Part shown: positions 9,629 to 21,825 of the stretch, in pieces
How positions within the stretch are numbered: the first letter of the stretch is position 1
Layout: every line of letters starts with the position of its first letter
Source of the DNA: Laburnicola sp. R22_1
Lineage: Eukaryota > Ascomycota > Dothideomycetes > Pleosporales > Didymosphaeriaceae
DNA: 64,000 bases
NCBI GenBank assembly: GCA_014281115.1
Contig: JACONQ010000006.1
Span: 62,001-126,000, forward strand
Reading direction: 5' to 3'
Notes under the pieces: generated by a model
What the model saw: only the letters and a program-made list of their open reading frames with translations
Database searches by the model: none
What the model was told of the DNA's origin: nothing
Made by a program: the position numbers and the translations under genes

Positions 9629-11693
9629 ATGGCCCAGCGCAAGCTCCAGCAGGAGATCGACAAGTGCTTCAAAAAGGTCTCGGAAGGCGTCGCCACCTTC
9701 GAGAGCATACACGAGAAGATCCAGCAGACGACCAACCAATCGCAAAAAGAGAAGCTCGAGGACTCGCTGAAGAAGGAAATCAAGAAGCTGCAGCGGTCGC
9801 GCGACCAGATCAAGACATGGGCCACCATGAGCGACATCAAGGACAAGAAGCCGCTGCTCGACCAGCGCAAGCTGATAGAGACTGTATGCGCACCTCGGCC
9901 CTCTCCGTCATGCACATCCTGACTGACACTCGGCAGCAAATGGAGAAGTTCAAGGCCGTCGAGAAGGAAATGAAAACCAAGGCCTACTCCAAGGAGGGCC
10001 TGCAATTAGCGTCCAAGCTCGACCCCAAGGACAAGGAGAAGGCAGAGGCCGTCGAGTTTCTGCAGCACATGAACGAAGAGCTGGACCGGCAGGTGGAGAC
10101 GATGGAAGCCGAGATGGAGGTGATACAGGCGACGGTGAAGAAGGGCAAAAAGGGCGCCACCAACGCCGAGCGCATATCCGACATGGAAGAGGTGGTGGAG
10201 CGGCACAAGTGGCACATGAGCCAGCTGGAACTGTTACAGAGAGCGCTGCAGAACGGCAACGTCGAGACGGACCAGGTCAAAGAGGTGGAGGAGGGCATCC
10301 GATACTACGTCGAGAGCAACCAGGAGCCTGACTTCATGGAGGACGACACAATATACGACGACTTCAACCTGCAAGAGGAGGAGGCCATCTACGGCCTGGG
10401 CCAGGAAGTGGACCACGTGTCGTCGCAAGACACGCAGTCAATACAAGACGACGTCCCAGAGCCGGAAACGAGACCAACATGCATCGGCGGGAAGGGCAAG
10501 TCTGCAGATGCCGTGCAGACGGGCGCGCGGCGGTCGTCAACACAACTCAAATCGCCTCTACCCGCACTGGCAACACTACATACGCCTTTGCCTGGTGTCT
10601 CCAATGCAACGTCGAATACCATGAAACCAGCTCCGCTTCCCACCCGGACGCCGGGAGAGCCACTCAAGTATGCCTCGGCCGCCGCCGCTGCAGCCGCGAG
10701 TGACAGGAATGGGGTCGGAATTGCACCTCTGCCACCACCGCCGGGGACGGCTGCGGCACACGCAGGTCTAGCTCCCACCGGCGCACGGACAAGCGCGACT
10801 GCCTCCCCTGCCCCATCACATCCGCAACTGGCATCACAACCTCAAGCAAGCACATCCGACTCCGCAGCCCAGGCCCAGCCATCAAAATCTCCCGCTGCGA
10901 CGCCAGCCACAGCGTCCCAGGAAAAGGAGCCATCGTCACGTGCCCCGTCATCCGAGGACGGCAACGGGTTGAGCCAGAAAACGTCGGCACCCGAGCGTGT
11001 GGAAGAGGAAGCACAGTCAGCCACGCCACCCCTAACCAATGGGGAGTCGCATGCTGAAGACGAAGAAGAGGAATCTATATTCCACCTACCATCAACCTTG
11101 CAGGATCTCTTCGATTCGCTCGAGGCTACCAAGAACGACATCACTGCCTCTTCATCCAAGCCGCCAGATGAACGGATGCTTGCTGCGTCGTTGGCGACGG
11201 CCCCGGATTCAGCAGACACGGAAGCGCCACGTCACTACCGGCCCCAGAATCCATATCCGTACACACCTCCCCATTATCCACAGGAACCGTTGGCCATCTT
11301 TGACGACCCGCGTCTGTATGCTCGCATAGAGACTGACGCTCTGTTCTATGCTTTCTACTACCGCCAGGGTACCTATCAACAGTACCTTGCCGCAAAGGCG
11401 CTAAAATCCCAGAGCTGGAGATTTCACAAGCAGTACCAGACGTGGTTCCAGCGTCACGAGGAGCCCAAGGCTATAACGGAAGACTATGAGCAAGGGACCT
11501 ACAGATTCTTCGATTATGAGAGCACGTGGTAAGCACTTACTCCATCCACGGTCCACATCTGATCCTGCACTGCGCCACGCCACGCAGACCTTTTTCGAAA
11601 CTACTTTCGGTGCTCAGGCTAACATTCAACAGGATGAACCGAAGGAAAGCTGATTTCCGCTTCGCCTACAAGTTCCTGGAAGATGAGCTGTGA
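9629..11693 (+). CDS. NOT3: CCR4-NOT complex subunit Not3/Not5
   Basis: A scaffold subunit of the CCR4-NOT deadenylase complex, acting in mRNA decay, translation-linked quality control and transcription. Start ATG 9629 gives [17 protein letters not shown], the classic Not3/5 N-terminus. A first intron of 53 nt (after LDQRKLIET) and a second of 104 nt (inside STW) give about 635 residues. The coiled-coil Not3 N-domain spans about 1-235 ([31 protein letters not shown]). A long Pro/Ser/Ala-rich linker follows (about 270-500). The C-terminal NOT box (about 520-635) includes [20 protein letters not shown] and [17 protein letters not shown] and ends [13 protein letters not shown]. It appears intact. 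Yeast has NOT3 and NOT5; most filamentous fungi have a single gene. Confidence 0.93.
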
Positions 11694-13700
11694 ACGAGCC
11701 TCCACTAACATTTGAGTTCGATTAACGGTAGTGCATTTTGTATGAAATATTAGGTAGTAGCCAATGATGCCTGCTAGGCAGTTTCTTGATCCAGACGCGA
11801 CACGGCAATCTCATCGGCTTGCTCTGCACTGACTACTACTCAGACTCCTCCATGATGATGATAAGACAGAAAGTTGCGGTGAGGTATGCATACTGACAGG
11901 TGCTTAAAAGACAAGACCACAGGTTCGTAGGACAGCATCTCCTCGCATACTGTCAACGTTCTAATGCTGGAAACGTGTGGTCGTCAGCCGATCTGGTCAT
12001 GATTTCATCGGGCGATATCTGACCTAATACCATCACGTTGGCTTGCCTCGTCTCATTGGCTGACTACATCTAGGCGTATCCTGGTTGGTTGGCCCCCACA
12101 GCGCGCCCATAGCCATAGGCTTAACGGCCGTGACCACTAATCTCCAACAGAATGCAGTCGGATTCCGCAAAGTCATCTCCCAAGGTCCTACCCACATTGC
12201 TCGCGCGAACGATCTTTCGTTTCCGGGGCCTTGCGCAATCTTAAGCTAAACACTGGACGACTGTCCATTGGGTCCAGATTTGGATCTTGGTTCGACTTCG
12301 CCTTCGCCCTCCACTCTTTTGGGACTCGGCCGGGCGAGAGTATTGCGCGTTTGAAATAGTGTACCACCCCCCACCTCCCCCGGCCAAATTTACAGTGACA
12401 AGCGAGCAAACCCAGGCGGCCCCATCGGGCGTTTGATGACTCGGAACGTCACTTTATGGTCGGTACATGGTATCGCTGCTGAGGAGCACTGCCGCTTTTC
12501 CAGCTGGTCGGGGTATTCCTCCAAGCTGTTGTCCCAGGGACGGGTTTCACCTATAAGCCCGACAATCAATTGCTCCGCTGAACCGCAGCCATGCACAGGC
12601 AGCGGTTCGGGGGAGCCGTGGGCTCTTAGGATATCCAAAGAGTGTTTGACCCTCATTTTGTAAGCGTTTGCTTATTCTGTGCGACCATGATCGGGCAAGG
12701 CAAGATTCACGTAGTTAACGGTAAGCGACCTGCAAGCCCAGCGACAAGCGCGAACAAAGCAGACCATATGCCTAGCTGGCGGTGAGACCTGACAGCCTTT
12801 GAAAATTCATTCAAAGCAGGGCTGATGATCTCTGTATAACTTTATGGATGCAGCTGGTGAAGCGAATAACGAATGGTAGTGGCGTCTAACCAAGACGTCG
12901 TCGTCAGCGCGATAGGTACTAACCATGCAGGGATATCAAATGCCAGAATCAACAGAGGACTAGATCCATTTCGCGCCGTGGTTAACCTGCGTACCTTATT
13001 TGCCCCACAGCAGCCTCGCTTTCATTGCTGGATAAGCTTTCTGAAACGGTCGAGCTTACCAGCCACCACAAACACCACCAAACGACCAATTATGTAATTT
13101 CGCCCTGCTTTCAGCCTTGTATGTATCAGGTCTACGGTGTAAACATCGGGGATGGATAACATAGCCTCACCGTCAGGGTACCGCGATCCTTCGACATTAT
13201 ACACAGACTACACAGCCAAAGTCCAATTTAACTTCTGCGGTAGCAAGTAATCGTCCGATCGTAGTGGCAGTATACGTTGATACGACGAAACATCATACCT
13301 AGCAAAGGATTGGCGGGATTGTCCGCTGCAAATCCTGGGATACAAACGTAGTCTTTCCAGAACACCATTGTAAGTCGGCGGCCGTTGATGAACTGAGACC
13401 TTGGGGCTAGTGACGGATCCTTTTGACATGTCTGATTATAGATTGATATATAAACAGTATCGGCTACCTCTCCGTACGAGAAGTCACAGACAGACACACA
13501 ACAAGACAACAGGCTCCCAAAGCGATTGATTTCCAAGATCTTGTCAGAGCTTTCCCTATTTCAAGGGCTTATCGTCAATCTCTACACTCGAACGAACGCA
13601 TTACAACAATCCACCTCGCCACCACTATCCGCTCAGTCGGCCGAACCCCTGCGTAGACATCGCGCGCTTCGGATCGGACCCGTGTGCGCCTTTCGCCACA
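11694..13700. other. Two-kilobase intergenic region
   Basis: Between NOT3 and the zinc-finger gene. I see no credible gene; short open frames lack ATG starts or family features. A TATA-like sequence at 13446-13454 is listed separately. Confidence 0.5.
13446..13454 (+). promoter_or_regulatory. TATA-like element upstream of the zinc-finger gene
   Basis: ATATATAAA lies about 250 bp upstream of the ATG at 13701, compatible with a 5' UTR of about 200 nt. Inferred from sequence only. Confidence 0.35.
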
Positions 13701-14579
13701 ATGAGCGGCTACGGGGTATGTGATCAGCATACCTGGATGCTTTTCTGGGTAGTAGTAGCTGATCTCTAAACTTGTAGTATCCGCCAAACCAGGCAGGCTA
13801 CTATGCCGACTCGGGCTATCCAATGCCACAATGCACACAAGCGCAGCTACAAGCGTACTACCAACAATACAACCAATACCCACCGGGCTACTACCAGCAA
13901 CTGCCACAACCGCAAAGTATAGTTGCCAGCACGCCATATGCGCACCAGCCGGCTGGTACCGCCTATGACCAACACGCGACTACTACCTCGTCTACACTTG
14001 AGCACGGCTACTTGACTACTGCCCATCCGGGCTCACGGTACGTCCGTCTCCCGCGACATGCAATGCGAGGATTTTGACTAGAGACTTACACTCTTCAGGC
14101 CACGGAGTCCACGGTACGTCACATGATATCATCCAATTGAGTCCTCCCTCCTGCACATACACACATGAACCCCAGCCCCACACCCTCACCACCCATCTCG
14201 CACTCTCCCCATCATCCCCCCACACACACCTATCCCCCCAACCCATCACCAACCTCTAAACCACCCCAAGCAAAGTCCAACGCACTAACCCACGCCCCGT
14301 CCCCCGCACAGCATCTGGAAATGCGACTTCCCCAACTGCACCTCAACCGCAAACTTCACGCGGCTCGCGGACCTACAGCGCCACCAGTCGACGGTGCACG
14401 GCGTGGGGACGCCCGAGTTCCCCTGCACGGTGAAGGAGTGCTCGCGCGTCGGGGAGAAGGGGTTCACGCGGCGGGATCATTTGGTCGAGCATTTGCGCAA
14501 TTTTCATCATATGGATATTCCGAAGCGGAGGCCCGGGGAGAGGAGTGCGTGGCCGATGGGGTTGGGGGAGTATATGTAG
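13701..14579 (+). CDS. C2H2 zinc-finger protein, putative transcription factor
   Basis: Four exons give about 185 residues. Exon 1 is only MSGYG (ATG 13701), and its intron starts GTATGTG. Exon 2 codes for a Tyr/Gln/Pro-rich region (YYQQYNQYPPGYYQQLPQPQ). A tiny 15-nt third exon (near 14099-14113) joins PGSR to the finger exon. Two zinc fingers follow: WKCDFPNCTSTANFTRLAD with His in QRHQSTVH, then FPCTVKECSRVGEKGFTRRD with His in VEHLRNFHH. The stop is at 14577-14579 after GLGEYM. The aromatic/Gln-rich N-terminus resembles an activation or low-complexity region. The target genes and pathway are unknown. The micro-exon join is inferred from frame and consensus only. Confidence 0.72.
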
Positions 14580-16027
14580 GGAGGGGGTGTGGGAGCTGGG
14601 AGGGGGGAAGGGGGTGGATGGATGGATGGCTAGTTTGGCTAGTCTAGCGAGCGACGGACGGGAAGGACGGATAGAAGTGAACGGCAGGCATTTTTCCAAT
14701 TTTTTATTATTTCTAATTGTATTTTGTTTCGATGTCCAGACGCACGGGAGTGCCTGGTATGATGTGGTGCGATGATAATAGGTATGGTGTGTGATGGAAG
14801 GCAGACTCGTTACTTCGCGAGCGAGCGAGGTGCCTTACAAAGTTGTCAGACAGAATAATCCGATGAGGTTAATAATAAGCCGTTGCTGTCGTAGTTGTTT
14901 GTGGCTTACCCAACGGCTGGCTGGGTGGTTGGCTGGCCTAGCCTGTTCGGGGATAACATGCCCGTGTCCGTGCCTTGCAGCCTGCGGTAAGGCATTTTTT
15001 TCATATAGGCTTGTATGGCGGGTAGGTAGGGGCAGCTTGTGGATCGTGCGCTGTGTGAGCAGATATGTGGGTGGCCGGGCCGAGTCGGGTTGGGGCTGAA
15101 ATTTGAAGCTGAAGTTGGAGCTTGGACTACTGGATCGTACGTACTACCTAAGGTACGGACGGTGGGAGATGTATGGGGATGGCCCGGATGGGGAAGGAAA
15201 AGGACTGCGAGGGTAACTGGAACTTGCGGTGAGGTGAAGAAGGGAGGGGAAGTGGAGAGGTTGTTTCGTATAGTTGGTTGGATTTCTTTGGGGGCCGATT
15301 CTCTTTTCAAGTATTGCATGGGGTGGTATGACATAGCGATTGGGTCTTGATAGATAGATATGTAGACAGGGGATACTAAGCTGTTCCTCTCACGGTATAG
15401 TTGGAGCAGGGGAGGTCATGCAGAGCTCGCGCGAGAGGGAACCTGGAGTGCCAGTGTACTTCCCCGGTATACTCGCTGGCGTCGTTCGGTACAAAGGTGG
15501 GTATGGCCGACATGTCCTGTTGTACTAGTAATTCATTTCGCAGACGTAGATCTGATCCATCTGATAGCGTGTTTGATTCACCATGGCAAGGCAAACGTGA
15601 TCGAGGCGACGGTCGGTACGTGTGAGCAAGCCGATGTACATCACCCGACCCAATCAGTGCACATGTATTTCCTCTTTGGTGATGGGCAGCGCACTATCCC
15701 ACTTCCGGCTAGGCGCCGTGCCTCGTCTGTTGAATGCCACAGCCGCCTGCCACGCAATTCTCTTTCACTCTCTCACCACTTCCCATTGTGCGCTATTCTC
15801 CCTCGACTGCCCAACTCGTAGCCACCGGCTTAAATAAATCCATGTCTCTTCTACTCACCCTGCATTCATACACAACACTGTACGGCGACCCGTTATAGCT
15901 GCCTTCGACCCGCCCCGCACTCGCCAGTGAGCGACAAAGCCCCGCCAACCTATATTCAACAGCCTCATAGAGGCTTGCCACCCGTATTTTTCCGAACGCC
16001 TTCGCGCCTCCAGATATCCGCTACAAC
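14580..16027. other. Intergenic region
   Basis: G-rich 3' flank of the zinc-finger gene followed by the 5' flank of the IFRD-family gene. I see nothing supportable as a gene. Confidence 0.5.
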
Positions 16028-17518
16028 ATGCGCGACCTGCGCCGCCAGGCCCTCGAGAGCCACAAGACGGTGTCGCGCAAGGCCCGTTCGCGCGTCGTCT
16101 CGACCGCATCCTCAAAGGCCAACTCGACGCTGAACTCGCCCGCGCAGTCTCGAGCCAATTCGCGCAACCCCAGCCGACATGGATCCGACGACGAGGACTA
16201 TCTCAGTGACGGCACCGCCTGGAGGTGAGTTTCCTCTCTTGTATTCTTTTCGCCCTCGTCTCGCCTGTGTGGGCCTCTGACATCATCGTTTTGCTAACGC
16301 CGCCCCGCGCAGCACAAACTCGATCGACGACATCCTCAACAGCGACGACGCCGACGTTACCGCAGACGCCTGGAAGACGGAGCTGCATAATCGCGTCGAG
16401 CAGATTGTGGACCGCAAGCGCAGCAGCACCGATGGGCGCGCCGACAGCCTGAATGCCTACGCGCACATCCTCATGGCCCGCTACGCCAAGGACGACATCG
16501 AGAGCCGCGTCAGCGAGCTGGTGCCGTCGATTCTCAAGAGCATCAAGTCAGAGACATCGGAGCGCGAGACCGTCACCGCTCTAAGAGGTAAATGCTCGCT
16601 CTGTCAGCCGCATGCGGCGCCGCTAACACGGCCCCAGCCCTCGCCGTGACCGTTGTCACCCTCGACTCGGACGAAATTTACAACTCGGCCGCTGACCTGC
16701 TCCGGCGCATCATCACCAACTCCGATTCAGTGCCCTCCAAGATTGCAGCGATCCATGCGCTGGGCACTGCCGCCTTCTTTGGGGGGTCGTCCGAGGACGA
16801 GCTGGAGGACCTGATGGCCTTTTTCCTAGACATTGTCGAGTCGGACGGCTTATCCATCGACGCGCACGACCAAGGATCCGTGGTGACGGCCGCGCTCGAG
16901 GAATGGGGCCTTCTTGCCACGGGCCTCGACGACCTGGAGGCTGCCACCGAGGCCGCCATGGAGGCCTTTGTCGACCAGCTCGAGAGCGCCGACGCCGGCG
17001 TGCAAATCGCCGCGGGCGAAGCCATTGCGCTCGTGTACGAGAAATCGTACACGCCGCTCGAAGACGACGAGGTCCTCTCTGGCGCCTCGGACGACGACGA
17101 GGACGAAGAACCGCCGCGGCAAGGCGAGAAGCTGGTAAAGCGGTACGACGTCTACCGCCGACAAGACCAGCTGCTGCACACGCTCGACGAGCTCGCCACG
17201 ACGTCGAACCGGCGCGTGTCGAAGAAAGACCGCAAAACGCTGCACTCCAACTTTGCCGACATCCGCAACTCGGTCGAGAAGCCGACGCGGGGGCCCAAGT
17301 ACTCGACTGCGATCGACCAGGAGACGGGCCGGGCGTACGGCGGCGGCCGGATGAAGGTCAAGATTAGTCGGAGTTGCGAGGTGCGGATCGATCGGTGGTG
17401 GAAGCTGCAGCGGCTGAATGCGCTGAGGAGGGTGCTGCAGGCGGGGTTTACGCAGCATTTTGATGAGAATGAGGCGGTGAGTCGGTGCTTGCCGTTTTCG
17501 ATGACGAGTGAGCGCTAG
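16028..17518 (+). CDS. Interferon-related developmental regulator (IFRD) family protein
   Basis: Fungal member of the IFRD family, HEAT/ARM-like proteins that in animals regulate transcription and bind ribosomes; the fungal role is not well defined. ATG 16028 begins MRDLRRQALESHKTVSRKAR. Two introns (about 16226-16313 and 16588-16636) restore TAW-STNSIDDIL and VTALR-ALAVTVVTLDSDE. The IFRD_N domain covers about residues 60-330 and includes IVESDGLSIDAHDQGSVVTAA and GVQIAAGEAIALVYE. An acidic patch (SDDDEDEEPPR) is followed by the basic C-terminal part with SKKDRKTLHSNFADIRNSVE and WKLQRLNALRRVLQ. About 450 residues. The last residues after HFDENEA may instead be spliced, since GTGAGT follows directly, so the exact C-terminus is uncertain. 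Confidence 0.85.
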
Positions 17519-17743
17519 ACACTCTACTGTGGGTTTCCCGGAGGGGCGCAGAGACAATTGTTCATTTATCCTGCTTCTTTGTTTCCTTCCAGGTATCATC
17601 ATCATCCTGTGCGGCAGCATGGGCGGATGGATAGAAGTCCAAAACCTCAGGTAGATGGGTCCTGCCTTGTCTACATATCACTACATACATATTACGTCCT
17701 GCTGAATATCTATGTCACTTTTCCTTCCCTCCGTTCCGTCTGC

Positions 17744-17771
17744 CTCTCTCTCTCTCTCTCTCTGTCTCTCT
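17744..17771 (+). repeat. TC dinucleotide microsatellite
   Basis: Near-perfect TC repeats with one TG interruption, just downstream of the IFRD gene. Confidence 0.8.
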
Positions 17772-18081
17772 ATTTCGTCAATCGTCAGTCGTCAGTTACG
17801 TCTTTCCTATCCATCCACGCGATACCCCAGATTCTCGCCATACCCAGTTCAGTTTTTAGCCAAGAGGACCAAAAAAAGAGAGAGAGAAAAAGAAGAGAAA
17901 GAAGAGAAACAAGGGGCCGTAGTAGGTAGTAGGTAGATTGGGATTGGGGTAGGTAGGTAGATTCCTCTTGTTTTTGTGTTGTTTTGTTTTTGATTTGATT
18001 GATTTGATGGGAGGGTTCTTATAGAGATTAGATTGACTTGCTAGGAGCTCGCTCGCTCGCTCGGTTCGCTTTTCAAGTTCG

Positions 18082-18110
18082 GTTGCATTGCGTTGCGTTG
18101 CGTTGCGTTG
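18082..18110 (+). repeat. TTGCG pentanucleotide array
   Basis: About five tandem copies of GCGTT/GCATT in intergenic DNA. Confidence 0.75.
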
Positions 18111-18370
18111 GGTAGGTTTTAGTGAAAAGCGTGAAGTGTGAAGTGTGTACCTAGCATCTATGCGTATGTAGTATGTAGTACGTAGTAGGTAGTACGTAGC
18201 ATGCAGTTGACAGACTTTTACTCTATGCAACGAGGTGCGTGCGTTCGTTCCCCATCCCCCATGACTCGATTCCTATCTAGATAGTTAGGTTATAGGTGGA
18301 GGTAGGTCATCCGACTCGGCTGCGTCCTACGTCCTACATCCTACGTACATCGTGTTGTAAGAGGTAGTGC

Positions 18371-18402
18371 CTTGGCTTGGCTTGGCTTGGCTTGCCTTGC
18401 CT
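18371..18402 (+). repeat. CTTGG/CTTGC pentanucleotide array
   Basis: Five or six tandem copies of CTTGG then CTTGC. Confidence 0.75.
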
Positions 18403-18917
18403 GCCCTCTCCAAGTCACTGAGGAAATGTCCCATCTCCTATATCCATCTCCACCCAGGGCAGACGCATCAGTCGACTGACCTAGGGATGAGGAAGGCAAA
18501 TTAGTATAGTATAGTACAGTATGGTACAGTACTCACTGTGCATTACATACTTTCATTCAGGATTGATTTACTTGATTGATTGATGTATTATTCAGCTCAC
18601 GTCCCTCACGGTGAAAATAGCCAAAAGGAAAATATATATATATTATTCAGCTCATCTTGACTCGATTTTCTTGATTTAGCTTAGTACCACCAAGTCGTAC
18701 TACCGCTACTACCCGTAATGCCTCAATATTGGGATTAGCAGCCATGTGGCACGCCGCATTATCATATCCTATCGTATCATGCCGTCCGACGTCCCGTCTT
18801 CGTCAATGTTGTGAGTAAACCATGCTCTCTCTCCCAAGCTCCACTCCACACCCATTCACACACACACGGATTTCCAACCCCGCCCAGCTCCACTCCACTC
18901 CTCGAAGAGAAACCCCC

Positions 18918-20419
18918 CTAAAAATCAAAAGCATTCCTATACACCCTCTTCTCCCTCTCCCTCCTCTCCCTAACCCTCCCCCTCACCCTCTCCAACTCCT
19001 TGGCAACCGCCGCATCCCCCGGCGCAAACCCCGCCGCCCTCTCCAAACACTTCACCGCCTCCTCCTCATCCTTTTGCCCGGCCTTGGCCGTCCCCATCCG
19101 AAACCACGCCTTCGCCCGATCCTTATCACTAATCCCCTCCACCGCAAGCGCCTTCTCCGCGCTCTCGACCGCCTCCGCATAGTTGCCCGTCTTATTCTGC
19201 AGCAGCGCCGCATTGAGGTAGAGACTAGCGTTGAGGGCGGCGAGTTGGGCGCCGAGGTCGGCGGGGTCCGTGTCGAGCGGGGTCGGGTACTCGTGCAGGT
19301 AGCGGAGGGCTTTTTGGTACTTTGCGAGGGCGAGGTGCACGGCTGAGGCTTTGAAGGCTGTGTTGCCGAGGTCTTTGAGGGCAGTGGCTATGCGGACGAT
19401 TTCGGCGCCTGTCCATTCGGTCGAGGCGGGCTTTTGGTCTTCGGGGAAGTCTTCGTAGGGGTCGCCGGTGGAGTCGGGGAGTTTTTCGGTGGCGCGGTCG
19501 TATGCGGAGTCTGTGAGTTCGCCGCAGTCTGTTGTATGTTTGTGTTAGTCGACTATTTTGTAGGGGGGTGGTGGTGAGGGGTGGAGAACGGACCGATGAT
19601 GGTAGCATCGTGCCAGGGCTTGTCACCGCTCTGGACTTTGAGGTTCTCGATCTGGCGCACGATGCTCTTCCCGTTGATGACCTCGCCGAAGACGACGTGC
19701 TTCTTGTCCAAATGGGGCGTCGGTACCGTCGTGACGAAGAACTGTGAACCATTCGTGCCTAGCCCGCAGTCAGCACGCAAACCCAGCATTTCTCCCTCGT
19801 ACAGCTGCACATACCAGGCCCCGCATTCGCCATACTCAACAAAAACGGCCTATCATGCACCCTCTCAAAGTTCTCGTCCTCAAACTTCTCCCCGTAGATG
19901 CTCTCGCCGCCCGTGCCATTGCCCATGGTGAAGTCGCCGCCCTGGATCATGAAGCCCTTGATGACGCGGTGGAAGCTCGAGCCCTTGTAGTGCAGCGGTT
20001 TGCCAGCCTGCCCGACCCCCTTCTCGCCCGTGCAGAGGGCGCGGAAGTTTTCGGCCGTCTTGGGTACGACTGTGGGGGTGGGGGTTAGCTCGCTGTGCTA
20101 TGCTGGGTAGGTAGGTAGGTATCGTGTAGATGCGCTGTGGTGGGTGATGCGTGTGGGACGGTGAGGATACGTACTATCATTATACTACGATCACTGCCTG
20201 TTAGCTATGGCTCTCTTCAATCCTCACATCACACCCAGAGAGAGGGCTGTCTGGCTACACTGTACTCACCAGCTCAAAAGCAATCCTACCCGCCTTCTGC
20301 CCTCCAACCGCAACATCGAAGAACACCCTCGGTCGCTCTGTACACAACACAATCAGTCAGCAGCCGTCAAGCAAGCCAGCCTGACTCTCCAGGGAATACG
20401 TACTAGTATCCGACGCCAT
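18918..20419 (-). CDS. CPR6: Cyp40-type peptidyl-prolyl isomerase with TPR domain
   Basis: A cyclophilin-40 family Hsp90 co-chaperone with an N-terminal isomerase domain and a C-terminal TPR domain. Start ATG 20419 (MASDTS), then introns before [20 protein letters not shown]. The isomerase core includes [20 protein letters not shown], the join [17 protein letters not shown] and [19 protein letters not shown], carrying the usual Arg, Phe and Gln active-site residues. The TPR part reads [20 protein letters not shown] and [20 protein letters not shown], with the carboxylate-clamp type residues expected for binding the Hsp90 C-terminus. It ends RVYRNAFDF at 18918. About 375 residues, normal for the family. 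It appears intact. The yeast paralogues are Cpr6 and Cpr7. Confidence 0.92.
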
Positions 20420-21181
20420 GTTTGCAACCGACTGCCTGACTGCCTGCCTGATGCGAAACAACCTCTCTTCACGCCGCCGTAAGAAGCGCAGGCAGGTCAA
20501 AAATCCGGGAGACGGGAAGCTTTATAAACCTAACCTTGGAAGCGGTGACTACTGCGCAAGTGAGAGGATCAGCGGTGGGGGTTGTGAGGCTGAAATAAAA
20601 AACCATGGGAAGAGAGAGCTTTCGAGAAGATTCCGTTGGCTCGTGTGTGTCCGTGCGCCCCGGTTGGAGCTAGTGAATTGCTTTTTCCACGCAGCACCTG
20701 TGAGCGAGTACGGCTTGTGCAACTCTCTACGAATAATAAGATTGGAAGGGTTATTTATACAGTAGAATAGTAGACCAACAATCGCGACTGAATCTATACA
20801 CCAAGCTAGTCAAAGCAACAGCTCGCCTGCAGAGGGGCATGAGGGGCATGGCGGGGTGCGGGGCGTCCTAAACTAGTATAGTCTCTGTTTATCATTTGCC
20901 GCATCGCATGCTACAGCCTGTCTGTGAGTGAGCCACCACTCACCACCAAGTCATTCCAAACACAAAAGAGAAAAGTAACAGACAGAGACCATCAAACAAC
21001 GCCCTTTATACCATGCAAAACTATCCGTAAAGGAAAACCAAAGATCCCACCACACCATACACAAACACAAAAACAACACAAAACAACCGCAAAACGTGCC
21101 AGCAAAGAAAAAACATCTCCCCAGCCTCTCCCTCTCCCCCAATCCCCACCAGTCCCACGACACTCACCTCATAAACCAACA

Positions 21182-21211
21182 CCATCATCATCATCATCAT
21201 CATCATCATGA
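21182..21211 (+). repeat. CAT/ATC trinucleotide microsatellite
   Basis: About nine tandem ATC units ending in ATGATCC. Confidence 0.8.
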
Positions 21212-21471
21212 TCCATCCAATCAAAGCAAATATCCAACATCGTTCGTTCGTCAAGCAAACAAATCCCACCAAACTAAATAAAACCAAATCGACTTCTTGC
21301 AAAAATCTAACTCAGACAGAGCTCCCAACACAAAACGCTGACATGAAATCGCCCGAAGAAACGCCCCGCCCCAAAATCTATCGTGAAGCTTTTGTTAAGG
21401 TATGCGCTGGGGCCTGAGCTAGGTACCCAGTCATGCATGGCGCGATGCAAGCTCGATAGGACGGCTTTTCA

Positions 21472-21496
21472 GTGTGTGTGTGTGTGTGTGTGTGTG
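21472..21496 (+). repeat. GT dinucleotide microsatellite
   Basis: Twelve consecutive GT units. Confidence 0.85.
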
Positions 21497-21825
21497 CAAA
21501 TGTTGGTGCGAGAAAAAGAAGATGGTTTCGACAACGTAGCGTGCATGCTGTCGGTAGTGGTAGGTAGTGTTCGTAGAAATGCAGACCAAAGAGGGCAATT
21601 CCACGCAGCACAACGTAAACGGCTCTGAACGTGCTGCTTGCGTTCGGTCGTGACCCTATCAAGCATCTGAGGCTCATAGTACACAAGCTCCCACACTGCA
21701 TCCATGGCTCAAAACCCCTCACTCTGCATCTCGGCCGCACTCTTCCGTCTCCGTATTTCGTTCTGGGTGAGCGACTTGACCCTCTCCCCCTTTGGAGTAT
21801 TCCGCCCGGTGAACCAACCATCTAG

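Larger units (their letters stand above)
17519..18917. other. Intergenic region with several simple repeats
   Basis: The 3' flanks of the convergent IFRD and cyclophilin genes. It contains a TC microsatellite, a TTGCG pentamer array, TAGTACG-like repeats near 18165-18200 and a CTTGG array. No gene is seen. Confidence 0.55.
20420..21825. other. Intergenic region with microsatellites
   Basis: Between the cyclophilin start and the RasGAP stop. It has an ATC repeat and a GT repeat but no supportable gene. Confidence 0.5.

Noticed and set aside
13228..13536. 102-codon minus-strand frame with several cysteines, possible small secreted protein
   Set aside because: It starts at TTG, not ATG, has no signal peptide and overlaps the presumed promoter of the zinc-finger gene.
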